Shown piece after piece: positions 47,130 to 60,331 of a DNA stretch of 62,500 nt. A program made the translations under genes and the position numbers. The notes beneath the pieces were generated by a model. It did not search any database and was not told the origin of the DNA. It saw only the letters and a list, made by a program, of their open reading frames with translations. Numbering within the stretch: the stretch's first letter is position 1; the number at the start of each line of letters is the position of its first letter. Source of the DNA: Chrysomallon squamiferum (lineage: Eukaryota > Mollusca > Gastropoda > Neomphalida > Peltospiridae); NCBI GenBank assembly GCA_012295275.1, contig CM022675.1:15081963-15144462 (forward strand). The letters are read 5' to 3'.

Positions 47130-47520
47130 ACTTAATGTTGCCTTTTATCTCCAGATCACTGTGAGATGGGACGCGGCCCGACCCCCGCTCTGCTCGCCCG
47201 GGGCTGTGGCTTGCAATGAGCATGCATGAGAGAGACACGAGGCTTTTCAAAATGACTGCCTTGAAGTACAATTACACCTATGATATTGGGGATCACTTTA
47301 ATGGAATAAGTTTGCCAAACCAAATAAAACGGAGTCCTCCAATCAGATAACTGAAACAAGTGATTGACAGCTGTTTTCTTCTCTCTGAGCCTCTCGACAA
47401 ACTTAGATAGCCAGTGATTGACACATCGGATTATCACCAAGCAGGCAGCATTGGGCTTTATGACGTCATTTTCTGAGGTGACTTCTACACTGTAACGTGA
47501 CAAATATCGGATTCAGTGAC
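47130..47520 (+). promoter_or_regulatory. candidate hedgehog proximal promoter module
   Basis: A GC-richer, repeat-free block of about 390 bp lies 300-700 bp before the hh start codon. Visible motifs are CCAATCAG (NF-Y type) at 47339-47346, TGATTGACAG at 47361-47370 (the PBX-PREP/MEIS decamer), a second copy TGATTGACAC at 47415-47424, and the perfect palindromic CRE TGACGTCA at 47461-47468. Motif clustering and position support a promoter role; function is inferred. An open frame on the opposite strand (47156-47503) has no recognisable domain and is regarded as a by-product of composition. Confidence 0.5.
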
Positions 47521-47552
47521 AAACGGACACGGAGTTGATTTTAAGGACTTTC

Positions 47553-47555
<3 letters not shown>

Positions 47556-47587
<32 letters not shown>
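47556..47587 (+). repeat. poly(dT) tract, 32 nt, between promoter module and TATA box
   Basis: An uninterrupted run of T separates the motif cluster at 47339-47468 from the TATA-like box at 47622. Long poly(dA:dT) tracts disfavour nucleosomes, so this could help keep the core promoter open; it may equally be an ordinary slippage product. Confidence 0.8.
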
Positions 47588-47621
47588 CCTCTCCATCAGC
47601 CCAAATGATCTTCAATGTAGA

Positions 47622-47629
47622 TATAAATA
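47622..47629 (+). promoter_or_regulatory. TATA-like box TATAAATA of hedgehog
   Basis: TATAAATA occurs 204 bp before the hh ATG, downstream of the CCAAT/PBX/CRE cluster. If used, transcription would begin about 30 bp later, near 47650-47655, giving a leader of about 170-180 nt. AT-rich surroundings make a chance match possible. Confidence 0.35.
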
Positions 47630-47719
47630 TATACATTCTGGAAAATGCGCCTTTAAGAAAATGGAAATGTACGTGGAGGAGTGATTTTTTAACATAGTCA
47701 TTACCATTTGAAGATATTT

Positions 47720-47809
47720 ATGTATTTCAAAGGTTTCTTCATACCTTGTAAATTATTACTAGGTGGTGTGTTTAAAGTACGCAAGACGCGTGTCTCCAGG
47801 GAAACCTAA
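47720..47809 (+). other. upstream ORF (29 codons) in the putative hedgehog leader
   Basis: ATG at 47720 opens a 29-codon frame that stops at TAA 47807-47809, 16 nt before the hh ATG and in a different frame. A second, 7-codon uORF with a strong context (A at -3, G at +4) runs 47661-47684, and an earlier minimal ATG CGC CTT TAA lies at 47645. If the leader starts near 47650, at least the first two would be transcribed and could reduce hh translation. No conservation data are available. Confidence 0.3.
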
Positions 47810-47825
47810 TCCGGAGAGTCGTAAC

Positions 47826-48134
47826 ATGCCGAGCCTAGTAGCCCTGAAGTCAGTAGAAGCAGTGGTGATAAGTTTATTACTTCTTACCAGTTTATCCCTA
47901 CAATGTGGACCAGGCAGGGGCTCAGGGCGCCGCCGGAGACCGCGAAAATTAACCCCTTTAGTTTTCAAACAACGTGTTCCAAATGTATCGGAAAATACTA
48001 TAGGCGCCAGTGGTTTACCTGATACCCCCATCAGAAGAAACGATCCCAAATTTAAAACGCTCGTTGTTAACAGGAATCCAGACATTTATTTTAAAGACGA
48101 AGAGGGGACAGGGGCTGATCGAATAATGTCACAG
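47826..48134 (+). CDS. hh: Hedgehog, coding exon 1 (signal peptide and N-terminal part of the signalling domain)
   Basis: This exon encodes residues 1-103 of a 411-residue Hedgehog, the secreted morphogen bound by Patched. Residues 1-26 are a signal peptide with a Leu/Val/Ile core ([14 protein letters not shown]); cleavage before C27 exposes CGPGRG, the motif palmitoylated by Hhat/Rasp. RRRRPRK (35-41) matches the Cardin-Weintraub heparan-sulfate site. [12 protein letters not shown] (52-63) and [16 protein letters not shown] (84-99) are Hedgehog signatures; E92, E93 and D98 correspond to calcium ligands of SHH. The ATG at 47826 is chosen because it is the only ATG between the in-frame TAG at 47760-47762 and the signal peptide, and it has A at -3. 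The exon ends in phase 0 at CAG|GTAAAT, the same point (Gln of the ADR-M-Q segment) as vertebrate exon 1. Identification as Hedgehog is certain; the 5' UTR limit is not visible. Confidence 0.97.
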
Positions 48135-48310
48135 GTAAATTCAGTATTTTATTTTATTTTAAGTAATTTTATTTAATTTTTCATTTCTGAATTTTGTAAT
48201 TCTTTTCTCTCTCTCTCTCTCTCTCTTTGTTATTTATTTCTTTATTTCCATATTTTAAAAAAATTATTATTTAAATAATAATAATAATAACAGCAACAAC
48301 AAGAGCAACA

Positions 48311-48341
<31 letters not shown>

Positions 48342-50197
48342 TACTATTATCATCATCATCATCATCAATATTATTATTATTACATTTTTTGTTTTGTTGT
48401 TGCTGTGATGGTTGTATTATTGCTATTGTTGCTATTATTGTTTTTTCGCTTCTGCTAAACTTTAATTAATTTAAGAGAAGGAACAATTAAAAGTTAAGGG
48501 TTGGGTTTCAAAAACGTTGTGACGGCTTTTGCTGCGTGTTGAAACATTTTTACAGCTCCAGATTTTATTAAATAACTTCTTGTTAATATTGTCTGAAATG
48601 AAAACAAATAAAATTTTCAGTGAATTTCTTACAACTATTACTGTAAAGCTAAAGGTTTGAAAGGACTGCGAAATTTATCTTGTGGTTAACACTAATTTAT
48701 TTATTTATTTTTATTTCATTTTATTTATCTTGTAACTATCAGCGATGTTAACCATATTTTTGAGATACCAATTTCAGTTATACATCATTCTTACACAGTG
48801 TTAAAAATACTATCGTTGTAGTATATTTAAATACAGCTTTAAAATACTCTTCTTCTAGTGAAATACTTATCTTAATTAAACATTTTGAGTACTGTCTTTA
48901 TATTGCACTGATTGAAATATATCTAAAATAAAACTTTAAAAGTATTAGGTGATAATTATAACATGGACTATAATTATATTAATTATTAACAATTTCAGAA
49001 CGTTTAGTTTCGAATACCATATGTACATGAATGTTACAAACAATTAAATTATTTATGTAAAATATTAAATGTTATTAATGATACCTAATTCATTCGAGGG
49101 TAAAAAATAAAATAAAAATAAAATAAAATAAAATAAAATAAAATAAAATAAAATAAAATAAAACAAACCACCAAGAAAGCAAACAAACAAACAAACAAAC
49201 AAACAAATAAATAAATAAGTAACAAAAATACAAAAAAAAGGAGAAGAAAACAACAACATCTCCACTATTTAGAAGAAGTAAAATTGGAGGTTGTTTCGGG
49301 TTTAGAACAATCAAAACAAGACAACAGTCACAATGATGCAGAAGTGCTTGGCTTCTCGTGTCTTGTATATATTAGTAGAACTGAAATCAGCCTCTTATCA
49401 ACTGATCACTGTTTTAAATCGGTTAAAAATTCCCAAATTTTATAATTATAATTATCCACTTTGATGAATTTTATTGTTAATAAAATTCTCCCTTAAATAA
49501 AATACATTTAATTTCATTATTCAAATTTAACTGTATATATAAATTGCATATATCAAACAAGTCAAACACTATACTTGTTTTATAATAGAATGTTATTACA
49601 TATCTTTATATCTACACCATGAAGTATGCTACATAGATTTTTTATTAAATGATTTATCTAGATAAAAAAAAAAAACCCAAAAACCATTATCACAGTAATA
49701 ATATTTTGAATTTCAGGCATTTTAAATGTCACGTCACGCAATAAAGGAATCACAATATACAGTTATAAACATTGCCCTTGTTTCTATTTATTAGATGAGT
49801 TATCAGACTTGTATTTCAAAGCGTGTAATGATGATACTCTGATGTAGCTACTCGCAGCAGTCTGTGCTAATCCAGCTAAGTCATACATAGTCGTTGTCCG
49901 TCTGTAAGTAACGGTGTAAGAGATGTAGGGTACTTACACTTTTTATTTTAAATAATACCAGATATAAAGAACAGTCTTAAATTCTTGTCTATCAGATCAT
50001 TTGCAGATGCTTTGCCAGAGATTTTGTCAGCTCAAAACAATTTCGCATGTATGTCTATATGTGCGTAAAGTTAGAAGAAAATTAGTTCGCTGTCAGAAAT
50101 AGCTCAGACAAAATCTGCTGCAGTTAATGAATAACGAAAGAAATTTGAAAAGGTAAAATAAAAACGAAAAAAAAGAAACGAAACAAAACTAAAGTGG

Positions 50198-50239
<42 letters not shown>

Positions 50240-50296
50240 TAAACCGTTAAACTCTTTTCGTCAGTATGAACTAATTAATTTATTTTTTATTAATAT

Positions 50297-50338
<42 letters not shown>

Positions 50339-50920
50339 TATATTTTGGCTTTCATAATTTAAAATGATAAAATTATAAAATACAATATATTAAAAATAAA
50401 TATTGTTGTTTATCTTATATTTACTATTCGCCTTATATTGTCAGGTGACAGAAAAAGAAAAAACAAACAAATTTGTTTTCCGTGAAAGAGTGACTGTCGT
50501 ATTAATTGATTAGATTTATACATGTCAAGTAAATGTCATAATACTGAAAGTTATTAGAAGTCAGGTTAATGTTTTAATATTGAACCTAAAAGGTTTTCTG
50601 TCTTTGTATCTCAGAAAACCATCCACCTCCGAAAAACATTCACGAAGTTCTCTGTCACATATTATTGTACTTTAATTATTTCTTTTTTTCTTTTTTTTTT
50701 TTTTTTTCAAAGTTTTCACCAGTCAGATTTTACATAATTATTGATTTCTTCTTGCTTTGTTAATACTTAACTGTGTTTTTAAACTTATTTATTTATTTAT
50801 TTATTTATTTTACCTGTGGTAAATTTTGATTAGCTTTTGCTTGTACTTTTCTGGTATTATTATATTTCGAATATTATTTAGTAGTTCGTGTTCTTTTATT
50901 GTTGTTGTTGTTGTTGTTGA

Positions 50921-50954
<34 letters not shown>

Positions 50955-51017
50955 TGCTAGTAAATGTTAAAAATAATAATACTAATAAGAAGACGAACGA
51001 CAGTAACAACTTCGACT

Positions 51018-51074
<57 letters not shown>

Positions 51075-51475
51075 GTAATAGTAGTAACAGTGATTTATTT
51101 ATTAATGGTTTGCGACTGAACATAGTAAGGACATTGCTTGTTGATAAAACATACTTGTGGAGAAATTTACTAAGTGTGTCCACGTGATTTGTCTATTGCT
51201 TTTAAGGGTTAGCTCTATTCACTGTGGGCTTAAATTTCACATCAAACTTAGAATTGTTTATGAAGAGCATAAATAACATTTGACAAAACACTTAACTGTA
51301 ATATCTCACAACAACGTTGTAATCTATAGTCTGTGTACTTAATGACCTCTTTTAGATAACAGTTTCTCCCGTTGTTTCTTTTGTGTTTAAAAATTAATTC
51401 TCCGCGCACGCACCCACGCACACACACATAAAGACGCCAACACTTAAAAACAGACGTATGTCTCCTTGCACAAAT

Positions 51476-51530
<55 letters not shown>

Positions 51531-52510
51531 GTTTGCTTAAAAATGAATACTGCTAATTTGTTTAATTTTAAGTTGACGACATAATGTTGTATTTGCAGTA
51601 AAACGAAAGTGGTTTATGTGCGATATAGAATATATTCTCTTTAGTGCTTTTCTTATTATACTAATTTGAAAACGTAATTGATCATTAGAGCATTTCCATT
51701 ATAATACATGTTAAGTTTCATGATAGTATTGACACTAGAAATTTATTATTTCGTACTATTTATTTTCCTTTTACACCTTTGTCTGAGCTCTGTCGATTTT
51801 TGTAAAATGAAATGTTAAACTCGGATGCTCTTTCAATATTGGAAAGTGTATACACTCAGACTGTAGTATATATATTTGTTACTGTTGCTTCGTCGTAATT
51901 ACAACTGACTCCGAACTGAATACTACTTTGAATTATGTAACAACTGGCAAACATTGCCCACTAATGCCAACAAAGATTACATCAAAGATTACATCATTAC
52001 CATTCGATTCATTTTGAGCGGATTTCTTTGAATGGTTTCTTTCCATTGTAAAAAGCTTGTCAACTGACCATTGTTGCTGAGCCGACGTGTACATTTCAGT
52101 AATTAGTGGAAATATAAAAGAAAGTGTTGTTGCAAGCATTTGTGTATTTTTAGTTTCTTAATATAATTACTACTGATTCATTGAAATACGATGACGACGA
52201 CGACTAACACCACCTAGAACAACAACAGCAGCAACAACATTAATAATAATAATATGCTGAATCGTATACAAATATTTTACTATATTAATTGGTAGTTTCA
52301 TTGTATTCTGATCTAATTAGTAATATCTATTAATAATATATTTTAATAAGTTTAAAATCAGTGTTAACACTGGGAAATGAATTATTATTTCAAGTTTTGA
52401 TAAATCTAACTATTAAAAAAGAATAAAGTCATCTTATTTCGAATTTTATAATGAGTGTTGCAGCCACTTTTCAGTTAATTATATCTAAATTAAAACAAAG
52501 ATTCTTAGGA

Positions 52511-52568
<58 letters not shown>

Positions 52569-54182
52569 TTTGTCAAAGTAGATCAAAACTTTTGAACACT
52601 TTTTTTTTTGGTTCAGTTGAAACGTGAAATGTTTTGTCTTACATCGAGCCAAACACTCATTTAAAACACAGCGGTATTTACGCATGTGTGGCATGCAGTA
52701 ACATAATGAAATTTCGTTTTGAATTGTCTGTATTCCTGTTCTGTTTCACGGTCTCCAATTATCCTTTCTAAAATAATCGGCATTTCTGTGCCTTCGTTTG
52801 AAGAGTTGTCAAGTTCCGGTTTTGTGACGTTAAACAAAGCTTGAGAGGTTTGAGTATTAACATTTTGTGACCTACTTTTTGAAGGGAACAAACAGAGTCA
52901 AATGATGGGGTATATCTTGTGAGAGAATGGTGTATGTACTCGCTTCTGAAGAATCAATTAACACGTTATTCTGTAAATGTCAGGAAAACGACGGCTTTTT
53001 TAATTGTTTACCGACGCCATCCACGAGTGGACACGTCGCAGAGCAATGATCCCTCGTTACAACGACGACATTCCCCAAATAAATAACTGCTTCGACCGTC
53101 TCCTAAAAACTGGAACTCTACAAATGATTAATTTCTAAAGATTAACCAATGTTGTATTTGGATATTTGTCAAAGTGATGTCTGTCAAAGCTCTTTTATTT
53201 AAAAGCAATTTATATGAGTTTTTTTTTTTTTTTTTAAATACCCCTTTTAAATCCATAAATATGTTCCTAGTTTATCTCATAGTAAGCATTTATGAAACAA
53301 ATTAATTCCCATTTTGAAGATATTCCGTTGCACTGTAATTTTTCGTTGGATCAGAAATGCTTAGATATCAGTGTCAGAATACAGAAATGCAAGCTTTCTC
53401 TGAATGGCTGTACAAGTCTGTTTACTGTATAGTTCTGTGTTCCCCAGTCTTGTTCACTTCACTTTATAATATTTTGTGTAAACACACAACAATGCATTAT
53501 CAGTGTGTGTCAATAGCCGTGTGTGCACATCTATATGTTTTAATTACCGAACCCTTCAAAGTGTGTACACGTCGCTATGTGTCGAAACAGTTTGACTTCC
53601 CCGTCACAAACATTCAGCTGTTATTAGAGTCGATTTTAGTCATTTGGATATATTATTGTTGTTGTTGTCATTAATATAGTCTGATTTGATGATATTTTTT
53701 GCTACTATGATTTGGGTTATGTTTCAACAAAACTGAAGAAGTAAATTAAAATACCTAGGTTTCCAAGTGACTGGCTCATTTCTAAACAAGCATCTTCAGT
53801 TGTTTAAAACAGTTGTGTAAGATAGTTGAACATGTCAAGGTAGCCAGTGAATGCTGGTATGTTTCTTTACATCATAGATTGAGTCGCTTTCCTTGACCCT
53901 TTTTACAGTCTATCAGATATCACAAGAGTAAAGTTTATCCGACAACGTCACCAAATACAGGCTTATATTCATAAATTGCATTGCTGTATTGGTGGTGTTG
54001 TCATTATTTTTGTTTTTATTGTTGTACTGATAATATTTTCTGAATTTGTTAATTTTCAATTCAGGATGTGTTTCTTTTCTTTATATATTAACACAGAGAG
54101 ACATACTTAAGGCAATATATTTTGTGTTCATTATATTTATTTATAAACATTTAATTAACAATATATAATTATGGATGTGTGC

Positions 54183-54282
<100 letters not shown>

Positions 54283-56526
54283 GGATGTGATGTCATAGTT
54301 GACCCCTGACCTGGGCTGAAGTCATCTAGTGGTATGCTTGTCCATATAGCTAGGTGTGAGTCTCCTTCTTGAATAGTAAGTAGCGGCTTACTGTATTGTA
54401 GCAAAGAAAACAATTTTCCTTCATAAATAGTTAAAGATATATTCACCACTTTGATGTCTTGTATCCGGCGCCTTAAATGTAATTTCAGGACTGATCTGCA
54501 TACACATTTAGTGTTATTTTGTCCACTCAGAGTCTTAATGTGTACAATATATGTTCTTGTGTTTTTGTTCTCTCACATTGGCAGGTACTGTTAGGCGGAT
54601 TACACACACAATGTGTCTGACCATAAGTCCTGTTATTTCTGTGACACTTAAACCATATAGAGTATTTAAATGAAATTTGTCAGAAGGGCGACATTCGGAA
54701 AATTTTCACTTTAACGGGTTATTGTTGTTCCTGAATTGTAAGACTTTGCTGAGAAATCTGGTGACATTAAAAAACGTTTCGGTAGATTATGACTTGCGTA
54801 ACTGATCGTGTATCAGAAATAGATGTAAGCAAAAAGAAGAAAAGAACACAAAGAGACACATTTTACCTGTGGGTTATTTATTCCTTTGACAAAGTGGCCT
54901 CAAAGGCGTTCTGAAGGATCATCTCTCTCTCTCTTTGTATCTCTCCCTCTCTCTAACAATTAATTGGCAAAAACGAAAGGGCAGCAAATTATTGTTTTCA
55001 AAAAATCTATTTCGTTAAACATCTTGCACATAATGTTCCGGTCCAGTAATAGTCACTAGACTGGTACTAGAACAATAAATGTGTGTATACGTTAATGTAA
55101 AGCTGTGCCATATTTGTTTACATAAAAACTCCTTTATGGATCATTTTAAACATGTTTGTACCGATTCTAAAGCAGGCTAAGCTTCATTAGCAGTGGACTG
55201 CGCAGTATTTCTCGACATCAAGAGAAAACGCAGTGAATAAAGCTCTCAGATGTGACATTGTGCTGTGTAAACTGTAAACAACAGTTATAAATATTTCAGT
55301 TAATAATTAGCGCTTCATTGTTTACAGTACACATTTACATTTTGGAGATAATGTCAGTACAGGTTTTAGAATATTAAACAAGATATACAATATTGAGTGT
55401 GTTTGTCTGTATGTATGTGCATCTTTCCAGAGCGTTAGGAGTACAAATGACGAGAAAATTCTTCTTCTTCTTCTTATTATTATTATTAATTTTAAATATA
55501 TATATATATATATATAATTAATAATAATAATAATAATGTATGTATGTATATATTATTCCTATAGTTTTGTTGTTATTTAGTGTTCTATATTTCTTCTACT
55601 TTTTCTTCAACTTTTCCTTCTTTTGTATAGATATAAATTTGAATAACGGTATCGAATTTCTTAAACATTTATTTACCACCAAAAGGAACAGAAACCATTT
55701 GATGTTATTTGGGTTTGTTTTCCCCACAGATAAGCAAAACTAATAAAAAGTAATACGTGCAGTAGTAATAGTAGCATTGTTGTTGTTGTAGCAGTAATAG
55801 TATTAATAGTAGCAGCAATAGCACCAGCACCAGCACTAATAGTAATAGTAGTAATGGCAGTAGTTGTAGTTGTAGTAGTTGTAGTAGTTGTAGCAGCAGA
55901 AGCATCAGTAACAGCAGCACAGTAATATTGATGCTATTATCACTGGTGATCACTTTTGTTTCCCACAAGTACCTGTTTTCACGTGTAAAATGTTTGTGGT
56001 GAGTGAACACAGTGGGGTCCGTGTTTGCCCAGACTGGAAAGTCGACTATGTGATGGGAACTGAACATTCACCACATTTCTCTGATATATGTGTCTAGTCG
56101 CGATTCGGATTAAATATAATCCTATTTAAGCCTTTGGATTTATTTCAATCTGCACAGCTGTGTTCGCGCAACGTGGTTTAATCTGATATTTACAAACTTT
56201 AGGCGCAAATGTTCATCTCTGCTACACGAACAAAACACTTCGATTGAAATCTTAAGATGGGGCGGCAAAAAAAGTCCGCATTTTGACAAATTTGCCAGTT
56301 TAGAAGAAAAATGGTAACGACTTTTGTTAGACACCCTACTACACTGACAAATTAAGGTTTATTTAATAAATCTCCATTTTCTTCTTAAATTTGTATGTTC
56401 AAATTAACACCTAAATATTGTTTTATATTTTGTTTCGATTTAAGTGTAGCTTTTTCCTTTAAATCTCACTACAGAAGTTTGCTCTCTTGCTGTTATTAAT
56501 GCTTGGTAGACATTCTAACAGGAGTA

Positions 56527-56785
<259 letters not shown>

Positions 56786-56837
56786 CCATTATTTTAGCAG
56801 CTATTTTATGTCTATTTTTTTTTTTTGTGTTTATTAG

Positions 56838-57099
56838 AGGTGCAAGGATAAGCTGAATATGCTGGCTGTGTCTGTGTCGAACCAGTGGCCCGGGGTAAAA
56901 CTGAGGGTGGTGGAAGCCTGGGACGAAGATGGAACTCACTCGAAGGATTCTCTTCACTACGAGGGTCGCGCCGTCGACATCACCACGTCCGACAAAGACA
57001 GCAGCAAATACGGCATGCTTGCCCGCCTAGCTGTGGAGGCGGGTTTTGACTGGGTGTATTATGAATCGCGTAATCATATCCACTGTTCTGTTAAGTCAG
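56838..57099 (+). CDS. hh: Hedgehog, coding exon 2 (metal-binding core of the signalling domain)
   Basis: This exon encodes residues 104-190 plus the first base of codon 191. It opens with [19 protein letters not shown] and contains [34 protein letters not shown] and HIHCSV, nearly identical to vertebrate SHH. By alignment H143, D150 and H185 are the zinc triad, with E179 and H137 in the pseudo-active site, and E129, D132 and D134 complete the two-calcium site that binds CDO/BOC-type co-receptors. All are present, shifted by two relative to mouse SHH numbering. The acceptor is a pyrimidine run then TTATTAG|AGG and the donor is CAG|GTGAGA (phase 1). Splicing to exon 1 keeps frame as Q103-R104. 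The unspliced frame runs into a stop after the donor, which confirms the exon end. A (TAG)n/(TTG)n array lies only about 55 bp upstream of the acceptor. Confidence 0.97.
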
Positions 57100-59583
57100 G
57101 TGAGAATATATAGTTAACTTCATACCGCGTTACGGTTTTAACAAACACCAATTAAGCACGTAGTTTTAGATTTTTAAATGCGAGCTAAAAGAAGTTTTCA
57201 CATAATTTTCGAAAAGAAAACTGTGGCACATTAATATGGGCGTTCAGCCATGTTTACTCAGTTCTAAAGAGGGGAAACAGTCCAAAATACCGTTATAGCA
57301 CGACAAAAGGTGAGGTCTCAGCTTCCTATTCACATATTATTTAGGGTCAGCCCGAACACCGCCAAGATCATTAAAGTGTTGACAAATTTTCTCAAATTTC
57401 TCGTTTTCTAGTGTACACCCAAATTTGTGCATATCGCCAGTAGGCGTGCGGGCAGTAATGGGCAGAGTGTGTTTGCTGTTGGATCAGATTTCTGCCTGAG
57501 TATTCAAAGTGCTTCAAAAGAACATTTTAATATCTTCTGCCTCAGGTTCGCGAAATAAGTTTCTATCTTACACATGACAACAGTGAAAGTGTTTTGAGTA
57601 CAAAATAAGTACTGGGACAAAAATAACCACAAATTATACTCTTTTCTTTTAATGAAAATATTTTTTTACTTAAATGTAAGTAGATTTCGTAATAACTCTT
57701 TTGTTAAATGGTTTCAGCAGGTTGTGATCGACCAGGAAATTCTATGAAACTTCGTGTGTTTGTTTCAGATCGGCCAGAACCTGGTGCGCTCTAAATAAGA
57801 GAGAATAAATAAAAGAGAAATAGAAATCTATCTTGATAAATGATTTACAAATAAAATATCTATTTATTAATAATCGTAATCAGCTTTATCTTTTTTTAAT
57901 GAGATTTATTTATGGGTTTTTGCCATATTCATGTATTAAATTGTCTCGCTGAAATTTCCTGTAATGTTTATGAAAAGTGTAAGTAAATTGTGAACGCGAC
58001 ACGCAGTCTGACATTGGCTCGAGTGTTTGTCTAGGTTTCTCGCTGTGTAAACTGTGGATGCCTTGTTACAGAAGAAATGTATGAAGAACTGATCAGCTTC
58101 CTCGCCTGGAGCCCGGTTCCATCAATTACTGTGTAAAAAAGAACAAAAGTGCACACCTAAATGGCGATATCCGCATCGTTTCCATTGAAAGTAAAGTTTA
58201 ATATTTTTTGCTTAACCGAACAAAGGATTGGAGTATATAATCAGGTGTTTGTTATCTAAACGAACAGAGCTAACCATCAAATGCTCGTGTCTCAGTTTAA
58301 GCATGACATTCTTCCCATCAGAATGATTGTTGGAAAACACCTTCTAAGTGTTTTCGTAAGATGAATAAATTGAAAGCCTAAAGTGAGCAAACGAAAAAGA
58401 GAAACCCGAAGCTTTCACAAAATGAAACAAACTTTGCAAACAAGCAACATAATATAGCAGCTTTCGTGGTTGTATCACTTGTGTCTCCATGTCGCTGTGA
58501 TTTCTTAATACTTCGATAAATTCTCCCCCTTCGTTAATTATCAGTTTATCTACCCCACAGTTGTTGATCAGTGCTGTGTTGATTTGATGCCTTTTTAACT
58601 ACTTTTAAGTAAATAAATATAAAACTATAATAAACTATAGTCACAAAACTAAATATAATAATGATGAGTGTGAACAATAAATAAATAAATACTAATTTAA
58701 TTGCAAAACGAAATAATCATTTAGGGCTTCTAACAGGAATTTAATAGTTTTAAATAATTTGAAGTATTAAAAACGATTGTAACTTTCAAAATAAATGTAG
58801 GTATATTATATACGTGTTACATTATTTTCTCAGTGGAGGTTCTTTACTTTTATGTATAAAACGGTTAAATGGAGATAACATTCATGCAATTATTTCAGGA
58901 AAGGCAATGAGTACAGAAAGTTTCAAACAGGTTTTAATAGTTTAAAATAATGACCTTTGACTTTTCTATATCTTTTTGTCCACTTTGCGAAAATGCGTCA
59001 AACATGACACATACTCCGAGAACGTCTAGCTAAGCCTAACGCTAACTAACGTTGTCACGGATCTCAGTCATCAAGGCACGTTCTATCTTCACGTTTGGTC
59101 TTCCCCGTTCGTTACGATACTACTTTGTAGGTTTTGTTGAGAAATGGTCGGAAAGTCACGAAAATATTAACAGCTGTAAATAGAGACAAAGACAGGAAAC
59201 ATGGACACATTTTGACTTCTCGGCTGCCAGGTCTTTAGCACCTACGTTCAGGGTAATCAAGTTCATTCTTGTTTCATGTTGCTTTCCCTTTACTGTCGTG
59301 CCCCTCAAACTCACATTTGTAAATGTCCGTTAATCTCTGTTTCCAAATCGACACTTTATTTTAAATAATACCTCAAAACACAACAGATCATAGAAACATA
59401 AATAAAACGGGCGGATTTAATGTCTATTTCAATTTTCGTTTCACTTTTCATCTTCTTCCGTCGTTTATTAATAGTCCCATTTAACAACAGTCGATGCATA
59501 AAATATAAATTATTGTAAATAGACACAAATATTGTGAGTACATGATGATCAAAATAGTAAATGAAGACAACAATAGTTAAAAA

Positions 59584-59697
<114 letters not shown>

Positions 59698-59749
59698 ATT
59701 TTATTTTGCTGCGTTCTTTCTTCATCGTCTAAGGCGATCACATTATCTG

Positions 59750-60060
59750 AGATCAAACTGACAGTGTTAAAACGGTGTGATCCGCTTTGTTACCTATGCT
59801 ATTTCGTCCGCGCAGACCGGCGAGATAAAAACACGATCTTTGACAAGCTTCATCTTAGCACGGCGGCGCGAAAACGCCATCTTGGTGTTTTATCCATTGT
59901 CGCTGACTGTGGACGTTTGACAGTTTTAAAACATTACTGGCAGATCAGAGTTGATGAGACGATTTTGTTTGGCTGGGTATCTGATGTCGTCGTTTTTACA
60001 CCATCATTATGGTACCCGTTTAACAAAACGCGGCGCCAACCCGATAAGCACAAGATATGA
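59750..60060. promoter_or_regulatory. GC-richer block in hedgehog intron 2
   Basis: A 300-bp low-repeat block with CG-containing motifs, CGCCATCTT (59875-59883, YY1 type) and GGCGGCGCG. It carries a 98-codon frame (59764-60060) with no recognisable domain. Its position 270-580 bp before exon 3 suggests an intronic regulatory element more than an exon; an alternative exon cannot be excluded. Confidence 0.3.
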
Positions 60061-60331
60061 CATATACAAATAAATGTGACGTTTCATTTAAAAGTGTAAT
60101 CGACACTGTATTTGATATACAGAGATGTCCGTACTATAAGGAAACGAATCACACTCTCTTCATTTATATGGGCTAACTCTCTCTATATATATTTAAAAAA
60201 CAAAAAACCTGATATAATGCCACACACCCCAAAAATCTTTGTAATAATAATAATAATTATTATTTCTGAATTCTGTGTAAGGTGAGGAACTGATGTGTTA
60301 TGATATATGTATGAATTTAACTTTCTTTCAG

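Noticed and set aside
47156-47503. 115-codon minus-strand ORF over the hh promoter
   Set aside because: It coincides with the GC-richer promoter block and shows no known domain.
47763-47825. N-terminal extension of Hedgehog from an in-frame GTG
   Set aside because: It would place 21 charged residues ahead of the signal peptide and needs a non-ATG start; the ATG at 47826 gives a normal 26-residue signal peptide.
53357-53674. 105-codon ORF inside hh intron 1
   Set aside because: It has no recognisable domain and ends in a TTG-repeat Cys run; probably chance.
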